A stretch of DNA of 42,467 nt from Halieaceae bacterium (GTDB lineage: Bacteria > Pseudomonadota > Gammaproteobacteria > Pseudomonadales > Halieaceae), in assembly GCA_030066555.1 (NCBI GenBank), contig JASJBK010000030.1:1-42467 (forward strand), given 5' to 3'. Position 1 is the first letter of the stretch; each line of letters opens with the position of its first letter. Positions 7,370 through 15,297 of the stretch are shown here, piece after piece. The notes beneath the pieces were generated by a model. That model worked only from the letters and a program-made list of their open reading frames with translations. It had not been told where the DNA came from and did no database searches. A program made the position numbers and the translations under genes.

Positions 7370-8713
7370 ATGTCTGTTGAAGCAGACTGGTTTCTTCGCA
7401 CTTACCCCGATATCACCACCATCGAAGCACTGCTGCCGGATTGCAACGGTGTGATGCGCGGGAAGTGGCTGCCACGCCACAAGCTCGAGAAGGTTTTCCA
7501 GGGAGAGTTCAAGCTGCCGATGACTGCCCTGAGCCTTGATATCTGGGGTCGGGACGTCGAGGAGCTGGTATTCGAATCGGGGGATGCGGACGGCGTCTGC
7601 AGGCCCATCGAGGGCAGCCTGCTGCCGACCCCCTGGGCCAGCGATGACAGCTACGGACAGGTGATGCTGTCGCTCTACAACGCCGACGGCGACCCCTATC
7701 TCGGCGATCCGCGCAATGTTCTCAAGCAGGTACTGGGCCGTTTCCACAACGCTGGCTGGCGCCCGGTAGTGGCCGCCGAGCTGGAATTCAGCCTGGTGCA
7801 CTACGACCGCCGCGGCATCCGCCACAGCTGCCCCGTGCCGGCGGGGCATGAGCCTATCGGCGGCAACACCTACGGCGTTGACGTACTGCAGAACAATGCC
7901 CTCATGCTCAAGGAAATTCGCGAGGCCTGCGAAATCCAGCACATTCCCTTCGATGGCATCGTCAAGGAATCAGCGCCGTCCCAGTACGAAATCAACATGC
8001 AACACATCGACAACCCGGTGCTGGCTGCGGACCAGATCCAGATGATCAAGCGCCTGGTGAAGGGCGTGGCGGCCCGCCACGGCATGATTGCCAGCTTTAT
8101 GGCCAAACCCTTCGAGAATGAGGCGGGCAACGGCATGCACGTGCACTGCAGCGTACTCGATGAACAGGACCGCAACATCTTCGACGACGGCACCGATCGC
8201 GGCACCGAGTTGATGCGCCATGCAGTGGCCGGCTGCATGCAGTACATGGGCGAGTCAATGGCGATCTATGCCCCCAACTTCAACTCCTACCGCCGCTTCC
8301 AGCCCGGCGCACACGCCCCTACCTCGCCGTGCTGGGGCTATGACAACCGCACGGTGTCGGTGCGCATCCCCGCCGGCAAATCCAGCGCCCGCCGCCTGGA
8401 ACTGAGGGTCGCAGGCGCCGACGCCAACCCCTACCTGGTCTACGCGGCACTGCTGTCGGGCATTATCGAGGGTATTGCCCAGCAGTCTGACCCGGGGGAG
8501 CCGATACAGGGTGACGGCTACGAACAGGCCAGCGAGCTGCTGCCGCTGTACCTGCCCGAGGCCATCCAGCTGTTCCAGGATTCAGACTTCATCGCCCGCA
8601 ACCTGGGCAAGGAGTTGCAGCGCATCTACTCCCTGAGCAAGGCCCAGGAGAACGCGGAGTTCCGCGCCCGCATCAGCGAGTTGGAATACAGCTCCTATTT
8701 AGAAAAGCTCTAG
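7370..8713 (+). CDS. Glutamine synthetase-like gamma-glutamylpolyamine synthetase (PuuA/SpuB type)
   Basis: ATP-dependent ligase of the glutamine synthetase fold, 447 aa. It probably joins glutamate to putrescine or another polyamine in the gamma-glutamyl catabolic route, as PuuA and SpuB do. Visible motifs are PDCNGVMRGKWLPR near the N terminus (typical of PuuA-like members), AAELEFSL (metal-binding Glu), and NGMHVHCS, the nucleotide/glutamate loop. PGAHAPTSPCWGYDNRTVSVRIP and RLELRVAGADANPY complete the active site. The gene lies 73 nt after the LuxR gene on the same strand, so cotranscription is likely. No strong Shine-Dalgarno precedes the ATG. The last codons and stop lie inside a 19-bp tandem repeat. 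The neighbouring SpuC-like aminotransferase supports polyamine use over ammonia assimilation. Confidence 0.88.
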   Translation: MSVEADWFLRTYPDITTIEALLPDCNGVMRGKWLPRHKLEKVFQGEFKLPMTALSLDIWGRDVEELVFESGDADGVCRPIEGSLLPTPWASDDSYGQVMLSLYNADGDPYLGDPRNVLKQVLGRFHNAGWRPVVAAELEFSLVHYDRRGIRHSCPVPAGHEPIGGNTYGVDVLQNNALMLKEIREACEIQHIPFDGIVKESAPSQYEINMQHIDNPVLAADQIQMIKRLVKGVAARHGMIASFMAKPFENEAGNGMHVHCSVLDEQDRNIFDDGTDRGTELMRHAVAGCMQYMGESMAIYAPNFNSYRRFQPGAHAPTSPCWGYDNRTVSVRIPAGKSSARRLELRVAGADANPYLVYAALLSGIIEGIAQQSDPGEPIQGDGYEQASELLPLYLPEAIQLFQDSDFIARNLGKELQRIYSLSKAQENAEFRARISELEYSSYLEKL

Positions 8714-8758
8714 CAGTCTCGAGAAGCTCTAGCAGTCTCGAGAAGCTCTAGCAGCTCA
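8702..8758 (+). repeat. Three tandem 19-bp units over the synthetase stop codon
   Basis: Units at 8702-8720, 8721-8739 and 8740-8758 share gagaagctctagcagtctc with one to a few changes. The first unit contains the stop codon TAG, and each unit repeats that TAG. The array fills the gap to the convergent dehydrogenase gene and includes two ctcgag palindromes. Strand slippage is the likely origin. Confidence 0.85.
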
Positions 8759-8764
8759 GCTGTT

Positions 8765-9871
8765 TCAGTACCCTTTTTTTACATTGACCGTCGAAAGCAG
8801 CGGCTCACCCGCGACATAGCGCCGCAGGTTTTCTGCCACCAGTGCGCGGATGCGCGCCAGCCCCTCGCTAGACCGGCCAGCCACGTGCGGGGTGATAATC
8901 AGGTTGGGTGCCGTCCACAGCGGGTGGCCTGCCGGCAGCGGCTCCGGGTCGGTCACATCGAGGGCAGCCCCGGCGATCTGGCCGCTCTCCAGCGCCTTGA
9001 TCAGGTCGGCGGTGACCGTGCTCTTGCCGCGGCCAACGCTGATGAAATAAGCCGTGGGCTTCATAGCCTTAAAGAACTTCGTATCGAACAGGCCGCGGGT
9101 GCTGTCGGTCAGCGGCGCCGCGTTTACCACCACGTCCGCCTGCCTGGCCAGGGTCCATACCTCGTCGGCCAGCCCCACGTAGTCAACGAAGTCAGGGCCT
9201 TCCCGGCGGCTGTTACGGGTGGCGATCACCCGCATGCCCAGCCCGTGGGCGCGCCTGGCGACCTGGGTGCCGATACCACCCAGGCCCACTACCAGCATGG
9301 TCTGGCCCGCCACCTCGCCAAACGGCGGTGGTGGCTGGTCCCAGTTGGGCTCCCACTGCCCGCGCTGCTGGGAAGCGATATACGTCGCCAGGCCGCGGGT
9401 CTGGGCCATCATCAGGGCAATGGTGTGGTCTGCCAGGGTCGGGCTGCCGAGGCGCTGGCCGTTGGTAAGCAGCAGCTTGTCGTCTGTAAAGGCCGGCAGC
9501 CCCACGCAGTTCTCGACACCGGCAAAGTAGACCTGCACCCAGTGCAAGGCGTTCGCCGCATCGAACACGCCCTGGTCACAGTAACCGATCAAAACCTGCG
9601 CGCCCGGTATGGCGGCGCGAGCCTCCTCGAGCGTACTCACCCCGACGATATCCACCCCCGGCGCCACCACCTTGAGGGCCGCGGCCGCATCCTCGTCGAA
9701 CACGTTGCGCACCACCACGCGGGTGGGCGGCTTCCAGCCCGGCAGGTCACGGCTGGCCACGCGGTGTTCCCGCAGGCCGAGGCCCTGGAGCATCTCGGGG
9801 AGTTCCGGCGACTCGCTGTAGACATTAAAAGAGACCAGCAGCAGTGCCAGTACGATGCAGATTCGGTTCAT
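8765..9871 (-). CDS. D-2-hydroxyacid dehydrogenase with an N-terminal signal peptide
   Basis: NAD(P)-dependent oxidoreductase of the D-isomer 2-hydroxyacid dehydrogenase family, 368 aa. The Rossmann fingerprint is VVGLGGIGTQVARRA. The catalytic Arg is in SVGRGKSTV, the Glu in DVTDPEPLP and the His in TPHVAG. Unusually, the protein opens with MNRICIVLALLLVSFNVYSES, a short basic start and hydrophobic core that read as a signal peptide. The start is fixed by a perfect AGGAGGT six nt before the ATG, so the leader is not an artefact of start choice. The enzyme would normally be cytoplasmic because its cofactor is. The leader may instead be a membrane anchor. It lies 21 nt downstream of the MATE exporter gene, so the two likely form an operon. 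Substrate unknown. Confidence 0.85.
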   Translation of the reverse strand: MNRICIVLALLLVSFNVYSESPELPEMLQGLGLREHRVASRDLPGWKPPTRVVVRNVFDEDAAAALKVVAPGVDIVGVSTLEEARAAIPGAQVLIGYCDQGVFDAANALHWVQVYFAGVENCVGLPAFTDDKLLLTNGQRLGSPTLADHTIALMMAQTRGLATYIASQQRGQWEPNWDQPPPPFGEVAGQTMLVVGLGGIGTQVARRAHGLGMRVIATRNSRREGPDFVDYVGLADEVWTLARQADVVVNAAPLTDSTRGLFDTKFFKAMKPTAYFISVGRGKSTVTADLIKALESGQIAGAALDVTDPEPLPAGHPLWTAPNLIITPHVAGRSSEGLARIRALVAENLRRYVAGEPLLSTVNVKKGY

Positions 9872-9877
9872 GGAGCA

Positions 9878-9884
9878 CCTCCTG
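9878..9884 (-). promoter_or_regulatory. Shine-Dalgarno AGGAGGT fixing the dehydrogenase start
   Basis: acctcct on the plus strand reads AGGAGGT on the coding strand, 6 nt before the ATG at 9871. It supports translation from the codon that includes the signal peptide. Confidence 0.85.
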
Positions 9885-9892
9885 TGAGGCGC

Positions 9893-11260
9893 TCAGTGTA
9901 GCAGCTCGCCCCGTACCTGTTTCGCGCTGCCCTCGTGTCGCCGGCCCAGCTCACGCACCTGCCAGAGCACCGCGGCGAAGGCGAGGCTGCCGAACACCAC
10001 CGCTCCCGCCGCTTCACCCGCCATGACTCCAGGGGCGCCGAACCATAGCGAGCCCAGGGTCACAAAGGGAATCGTACCCAGCAGCGCGCGGCCGAAGTTG
10101 AACAGGGTCGCCAGGTGGGCCTTGTGCAGGTTGTTGAAGCTGGCGTTAGCAACAAACAGCATGCCGCTGAAGATGTAGGCCCCCACCAGCCAGGTCACTG
10201 CAAAGCGGATCAGTCGCTCCGCGTCGCCGCTGGCATTGAAAGTCGAAACGATAAGGCCCTGGCAGGACCACAGGATCAACCAGACTACCAGCACGTAGAC
10301 CAGGTTACAGAGCAGGGCATCCAGTAAGGCTCGCCGCACGCGGTCATACTGCAGGGCGCCGGCATTCTGGCCGATAATTGGCCCGATCGCGCCGGACAGG
10401 GCGAACACCGCCGCGAAGGCCACCGGCCAGATGCGACCCATGATCGCTGCACCCGCCACTGCGCTGTCGCCATACTGGGACATGGTGCGCAGCACGAAAC
10501 TGGCACCGATCGGGGTAGCGAGATTGGTGAGCATGGCCGGGCCCGCCACCCCGATAATGGCGCCCATATCTTCCCGCAGCCAGGAAAAGCGGGTGGGAGT
10601 CGGCAGATGGTGAATCCGAAAGATGGCGTTGAAGGCAATAGCCATCATGACCCAGCGCGACACCACCGAGGCGGCAGCGGCGCCCTCGATGCCCCAGCCC
10701 AGGCCGAAGATGAGTATAGGGTCGAGGATGGCGTTCACCGCCGACCCGCCGAGGGTGGAGTACATGGAGCGACGCGCATCCCCCAGCGCCCGGGCCGCGT
10801 TGGCGGCACACATGGCCAGGGCCAGCACCACGGTGTTGGGAATAATGATGCGACTGTAGGCCAGTGCGTACTCGTGGGTTTTGCCGGTGGCGCCCAGTAG
10901 CGACAGCAACTCCGACAGGTACAGGTAGCCGACGCCGCTAATGGTCGCTGCGGCGACTCCGCTGAAAACCAGGATATTGCTGCAGTAGCGACCGGCCAGG
11001 TCGCGGCGGAATGAGCCTTCTGCCCGCGACACCAGCGCTCCCATGCTGATCTGCAGGCCAATACTGACTGCGGTCAGGAAGAACAGCAGCGTGCCGCCGT
11101 AGCCGACGGCGGCCGCCAGTTCCTGTTCGCCCAGCAGGCTCAGGAAGTACATGTCCACCAGGTCGACGGTGAACATGGCGACCAGGCCCACGGCGCTCGC
11201 CGCGGTCATCTTGACCACGTGGCGAAGGGTGGAGCCCTGTAAAAATACGGCCTGTGCCAT
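9893..11260 (-). CDS. MATE family efflux transporter
   Basis: A 455-aa inner-membrane protein with about 12 hydrophobic segments, the size and two-lobe pattern of multidrug and toxic compound extrusion (MATE) transporters. It would export organic cations or other small molecules in exchange for Na+ or H+. Family traits include the repeated N-lobe/C-lobe arrangement, AANAARALGDARRSMYSTLGGSAVNAILDPILIFG in the first lobe (an N-A-I-L-D-P motif common in MATE proteins), and GAIGPIIGQNAGA in the second. No clear Shine-Dalgarno precedes the ATG at 11260. The downstream hydroxyacid dehydrogenase is close enough to share the transcript. Substrate cannot be inferred from sequence. Confidence 0.88.
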   Translation of the reverse strand: MAQAVFLQGSTLRHVVKMTAASAVGLVAMFTVDLVDMYFLSLLGEQELAAAVGYGGTLLFFLTAVSIGLQISMGALVSRAEGSFRRDLAGRYCSNILVFSGVAAATISGVGYLYLSELLSLLGATGKTHEYALAYSRIIIPNTVVLALAMCAANAARALGDARRSMYSTLGGSAVNAILDPILIFGLGWGIEGAAAASVVSRWVMMAIAFNAIFRIHHLPTPTRFSWLREDMGAIIGVAGPAMLTNLATPIGASFVLRTMSQYGDSAVAGAAIMGRIWPVAFAAVFALSGAIGPIIGQNAGALQYDRVRRALLDALLCNLVYVLVVWLILWSCQGLIVSTFNASGDAERLIRFAVTWLVGAYIFSGMLFVANASFNNLHKAHLATLFNFGRALLGTIPFVTLGSLWFGAPGVMAGEAAGAVVFGSLAFAAVLWQVRELGRRHEGSAKQVRGELLH

Positions 11261-11486
11261 AAAAAGGTGGAAAACTCGGAGCGCATTACACCCTGTTTCC
11301 GTCCGGTGGCGACGGCCGGTGCATACGCGGTATCATTCGAAGTCGTTTTTATACCACTTTCCCTCGCTCATTAGATCAATACTCACCGTATCGTTCCCCC
11401 TTGCAGTAGCTTTTTGGCATGGCAGCAATGAACGACAGGTGAGATGACCCTGAGCCGGGGCGAGCCAAACTAAGGATGCCTGGTCC

Positions 11487-12680
11487 ATGGAACAGACCCC
11501 GTCACCCATGAATTCACCTGCTGCGCCGGAAAAGCCGCCGCTGACCCCGATCAACGTCGTCCTGTTCGTGGCACTGCCACTGGCCGGCCTGGTGCTGGTA
11601 CCCCTGTGGGGCTTCTATCATGGCTACAGCGCCAGCCTGTGGTGGATGGCGCTGCTGTTCCTGTACCTGAATGGCCTGTCGATCACTGCCGGCTACCACC
11701 GCCTGTGGTCACACAACGCCTACCAGGCGCACCCGATCCTGAAAGTATTCTTCGCCCTGTGGGGCGCTGGCGCGCTGCAGAACAGCATCCTGGTCTGGGG
11801 CTCTGACCACCGCCGCCATCACCGGCACGTGGACGACAATGAGCGGGATCCCTACTCTGCCGGTCGCGGCCTGTGGTTTTCCCACATGGGCTGGATGCTG
11901 CGCGAGTACGCGACCAACGAAGACGATTTCAGCAATGCACCGGACCTGCTGCGCGATCCCATCGTAATGTGGCAGCACCGCAACTATGTTTTGCTTACCG
12001 TGATCATGAATGTGGGCCTGCCGCTGCTGGTCGGCTGGTGGGCCGGTGACATCATCGGCGGCCTGCTGCTGGTGGGCGTGGCACGCCTGGTGATCAATCA
12101 CCACGTGACCTTCTTCATCAACTCGCTGGCCCACTACTGGGGCAGCCAGCCCTACACCGACGAAAACAGCGCCCGCGACAACGGCTTCCTGGCTTTCCTG
12201 ACCTACGGCGAGGGCTACCACAACTTTCACCACATCTTTCAGTCGGACTACCGCAACGGCGTGCGCTGGTACCAGTGGGATCCCTCCAAGTGGCTGATCA
12301 ACCTCTGTGCCTGGCTGGGCCTGGCCAGCAAGCTGAACCGGGTACCCAACTTCAAGATCCAGCAGTCCATCCTCACCATGCGCTTCAAGCAGGCCCGTGA
12401 CCAACTGGAGCAGGCGGATACCCCGCAGCCCCTGCGCGAAAAGCTGGAGGCTGAATATCAGCTGTTCATGGAGGCGCTCAACCGCTGGAAGGACCTGCAA
12501 GCGCAGCGCTACGAGCGTCGCAAGGGCGAACTCGGCGACGCCATCGCACAGAAGCGCAACCGGCTGCTGGAGAAGTGGGAGCAGGCCACCGTGCGCACCC
12601 GCCTGCGCGAGCTGGAATACTCCCTGAAGATGCAGCGCAAGCGCGTCGAAATTCTCATGCTGCAAGTACAGGCCGCCTGA
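11487..12680 (+). CDS. Membrane fatty acid desaturase (acyl-CoA delta-9 type) with C-terminal coiled coil
   Basis: Di-iron membrane desaturase of 397 aa, probably introducing a cis double bond into a saturated acyl chain. The three histidine boxes are HRLWSH (71-76), HRRHH (108-112) and HNFHH (245-249); NSLAH at 212-216 supplies the remaining ligand. Two hydrophobic hairpins flank the boxes, as in the stearoyl-CoA/acyl-CoA desaturase family. From about residue 290 a highly charged, helical tail of about 100 residues follows, with heptad-like Lys/Glu/Arg patterning that looks like a coiled coil. This tail exceeds the usual catalytic core. An aagga site lies about 10 nt upstream of the ATG. The stop is 1 nt before the glutathione peroxidase start, so the two form an operon. 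Confidence 0.9.
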   Translation: MEQTPSPMNSPAAPEKPPLTPINVVLFVALPLAGLVLVPLWGFYHGYSASLWWMALLFLYLNGLSITAGYHRLWSHNAYQAHPILKVFFALWGAGALQNSILVWGSDHRRHHRHVDDNERDPYSAGRGLWFSHMGWMLREYATNEDDFSNAPDLLRDPIVMWQHRNYVLLTVIMNVGLPLLVGWWAGDIIGGLLLVGVARLVINHHVTFFINSLAHYWGSQPYTDENSARDNGFLAFLTYGEGYHNFHHIFQSDYRNGVRWYQWDPSKWLINLCAWLGLASKLNRVPNFKIQQSILTMRFKQARDQLEQADTPQPLREKLEAEYQLFMEALNRWKDLQAQRYERRKGELGDAIAQKRNRLLEKWEQATVRTRLRELEYSLKMQRKRVEILMLQVQAA

Positions 12681-12681
12681 T

Positions 12682-13161
<480 letters not shown>

Positions 13162-13252
13162 CGGGTTATGTGCCAATAGCACGGCAGCATTGTCCGTCCC
13201 CGGCCGGAACGGTCGCATCCCGGCGTCCCTAACTGGGCGCTGCGCAACTCGA

Positions 13253-13276
13253 CCAAAATCGCTGCGCGATTTTTGG
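13253..13276. terminator. Imperfect stem-loop between convergent gpx and crp-like genes
   Basis: ccaaaatcgc / gcgatttttgg with a 3-nt loop and one bulged T. A T-rich arm is present on the plus strand, and an A-rich mirror for the minus strand. It could terminate one or both convergent transcripts. The remainder of 13162-13401 shows no open frame of note. Confidence 0.4.
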
Positions 13277-13401
13277 GACTCGGACAGTGCTCGCGGACAG
13301 CCCATTTTGCGGGCGACTCTCAAAGCGCGTCCTGAAGGTTTGCAGATAGTCGATTCCCGCCCGGCGCAGCTCCGAGTCCTGAGGGATATCGCCGTTCGAG
13401 T

Positions 13402-14076
13402 TTAGGCCCGCTCGGGCATCTCCGGCGCTTGCAGGACTTCGCGCTCGCCGCGCACCACGATGGTGTGGCCGCTGACCTCCACCATGCCCTCGCTTTCCAG
13501 CTTCTTGAGCATGCGCCCCGCCACCTCGCGGGAGCAGCCGGCGATGCGCGCCAGCTCCTGGCGGGAGACCTTAAGCTGCATGCCATCCGGGTGGGTGAGG
13601 GCGGCCGGCTCGCGGCACAGGTCCAGCAGGGCATTGGTGATGCGCCCGCGGGCATCCACAAAGGCCAGGTCGTGCAGCTTGCGGGTGGTCTGGGTCAGGC
13701 GCTCTGCCATTTGCGAGCCGATGTGGTAAAGCACGTCCGGGTAGGCGTCTTTCATATCCTGGAACGCGGAATAGGTGATTTCCGCGACCTCGCATTCCGT
13801 CTTCGCCTGCACCGTGGCATAGCGGACCTTGCTGACCCGTTTGTACAGGCCCATCTCGCCGAAGAAGTCGCCGGCGTTCACATAGTTGAGGATCAGGTCC
13901 TGGTCGTCATCGCTCTTGATGCTGATGGCGAGAGTGCCGCTGATGACGAAGAAAAAGGACTCACTGGGCTCACCCGCCTCGACGATGATGGAGCGCGCCT
14001 TGAAACGCCTACGCTCGCAGTGATCGAGGAAGCTCTCAAGATTGGGCAAGTTTGCAAGTATCTGGGGGTTAATCAC
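13402..14076 (-). CDS. Crp/Vfr-like cyclic-nucleotide-type regulator with altered ligand pocket
   Basis: A 224-aa Crp/Fnr-family transcription factor. The N-terminal cyclic-nucleotide fold covers residues 15-115, followed by the long dimerisation helix and a winged HTH at about 170-215. The HTH recognition region GCSREVAGRMLKKLE keeps the Arg, Glu and Arg that contact the CRP box (R180, E181 and R185 in E. coli). Segments TTRKLHDLAFVDARGR and THPDGMQLKVSRQEL are near-identical to Vfr/Crp. In the ligand pocket, Glu74 (GEMG) and Arg85 match E. coli E72 and R82, but Tyr86 replaces Ser83 and one extra residue precedes them. The start is GTG (14076). It may be a Vfr paralogue with altered ligand response. 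Confidence 0.85.
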   Translation of the reverse strand: MINPQILANLPNLESFLDHCERRRFKARSIIVEAGEPSESFFFVISGTLAISIKSDDDQDLILNYVNAGDFFGEMGLYKRVSKVRYATVQAKTECEVAEITYSAFQDMKDAYPDVLYHIGSQMAERLTQTTRKLHDLAFVDARGRITNALLDLCREPAALTHPDGMQLKVSRQELARIAGCSREVAGRMLKKLESEGMVEVSGHTIVVRGEREVLQAPEMPERA

Positions 14077-14150
14077 GAATTATCCACCCGATTGCCTTGT
14101 TTTTGCTTTGATATGTACAGAGTGTAAAGGGCTTTGTCGAGGCTAACCAG

Positions 14151-14159
14151 TGCTATGAT
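14151..14159 (+). promoter_or_regulatory. Putative extended -10 (tgcTATGAT) ahead of the VOC gene
   Basis: TG-n-TATGAT is a good extended -10 for the housekeeping sigma factor; the -35 region is weak. It lies 75 bp before the chosen VOC start. Confidence 0.35.
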
Positions 14160-14233
14160 GCCAAAATTCCGGCGCCCCGGATCGTCTGTTGGCGCGCCGC
14201 GAATCCAGCAAATCACCCTATTCGGACGCTTTC

Positions 14234-14647
14234 ATGGCAAGCCAAATCAGCGGCATTCACCATATCAACTTCCTGGTGCGCGACCTCGACGCAGCGGAGC
14301 AGCGCTACCGCGAACTGCTGGGTCTAGAGCCGGCCCTGCGCGGAGAGCTGCCCGGCCGCGGCGTTATCACAGCACGCTTCAAGCTCGGCGAATCCTGGCT
14401 GGTGCTGGTGCAGCCCACCTCTGAGGAGGGTGAGCCGGCGCGGCTGCTGCGCGAACACGGTGAGGGCTTCATGTTGCTGTCGCTGGCGGTGGATGATCTC
14501 GATGGCGCCCTGGCGGCAACCACTGCGGCCGGTGGCCAGGTGGGGCCGGAGCGCACCGGCCTCGAGGGTTGGCGGGTGGCGGATCTCTCCAGCGCCGACA
14601 CCTTTGGTGCCCAGCTGCAGCTCTGTGAGGCGCCCGGTGGATCTTGA
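14234..14647 (+). CDS. VOC (glyoxalase/bleomycin-resistance fold) protein
   Basis: A 137-aa single-module vicinal-oxygen-chelate protein. The start at 14234 (MASQISGIHHINFLVRDLDA) matches the family opening, where the first His of HHINF is a usual metal ligand. The longer frame from 14189 adds 15 unlike residues. Remaining landmarks are YRELLGLEP, SLAVDDLDGAL with a central VDD, and a C-terminal acidic strand (AQLQLCEA) carrying a candidate metal-binding Glu. The family includes methylmalonyl-CoA epimerase, glyoxalase I and ring-cleavage enzymes; this one cannot be assigned further. The isochorismatase-like gene overlaps its 3' end by 11 nt, so the two are translationally coupled. Confidence 0.75.
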   Translation: MASQISGIHHINFLVRDLDAAEQRYRELLGLEPALRGELPGRGVITARFKLGESWLVLVQPTSEEGEPARLLREHGEGFMLLSLAVDDLDGALAATTAAGGQVGPERTGLEGWRVADLSSADTFGAQLQLCEAPGGS

Positions 14648-15227
14648 CCGCGAGGCGGTGGGCCTGGGTCAGCGCCCGGCGCTATTGCTGGTCGACATGA
14701 TCAACGGTTTTACCGACCCGTCCTGCCCGCTGGGCAGCGAGTGTGCCGACGTGGTGGCGGCCAATGCCGCATTGCTGAGCGCATTTCGGGCCCGCGGGCT
14801 GCCGGTGTTCTACACCACCGTGGTCTACCACGACGACTCCCAGGCCCGCGTGTTCCGCGCCCGCCTACCCGCCCTCAACGTGCTGCAGCCCGGCTCCCAC
14901 TGGGTTGAGGTCGATCCTGCGCTGGCGCCGCAGGCGGGAGAGATCGTGGTTGAAAAGCAGTGGGCCAGCGCCTTTCACGGCACCCATCTCGATGAGCAGC
15001 TGGCGGCAGCCGAAGTGGATTCACTGGTGGTCACCGGGCTCACCACCAGCGGCTGCGTGCGCGCCACGGTGGTGGACGGCCTGCAGTACGACTTTCCCGT
15101 CGTAGTGCCGCGCGAGGCGGTGGGAGACCGCAATAGCGCAGCCCACGAGGCCAATTTGCACGATATGAACGCCAAGTACGCCGACGTTTTAGCCCTGGAC
15201 GAGGTAATTTCCCTGCTGGGCGTGTGA
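14637..15227 (+). CDS. Isochorismatase-like cysteine hydrolase
   Basis: A 196-aa hydrolase of the isochorismatase/N-carbamoylsarcosine amidase superfamily. The catalytic triad is visible: Asp in ALLLVDMINGF, Lys in IVVEKQWASAF, and Cys in VTGLTTSGCVRAT. I chose the GTG at 14637 (VDLDREAVGLGQRPA) because a GAGG lies 7-8 nt upstream and the usual family start is close by. The frame reaches further back only inside the VOC gene. Members hydrolyse C-N bonds in amides such as N-carbamoylsarcosine or nicotinamide; the tripeptide SGC with TTSG fits the carbamoylsarcosine-amidase-like branch. It overlaps the VOC gene by 11 nt. Substrate unknown. Confidence 0.82.
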   Translation: MDLDREAVGLGQRPALLLVDMINGFTDPSCPLGSECADVVAANAALLSAFRARGLPVFYTTVVYHDDSQARVFRARLPALNVLQPGSHWVEVDPALAPQAGEIVVEKQWASAFHGTHLDEQLAAAEVDSLVVTGLTTSGCVRATVVDGLQYDFPVVVPREAVGDRNSAAHEANLHDMNAKYADVLALDEVISLLGV

Positions 15228-15297
15228 CTTTTTCTGGTCTGAAACCGTATTTCACACGTATCGTCCAACTACTGTCCAACCTCAGGGGCTAATAACA

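Noticed and set aside
8885-9901. A 338-codon plus-strand frame opposite the hydroxyacid dehydrogenase
   Set aside because: The minus-strand gene has Rossmann and catalytic motifs plus a perfect ribosome binding site; this frame has none.
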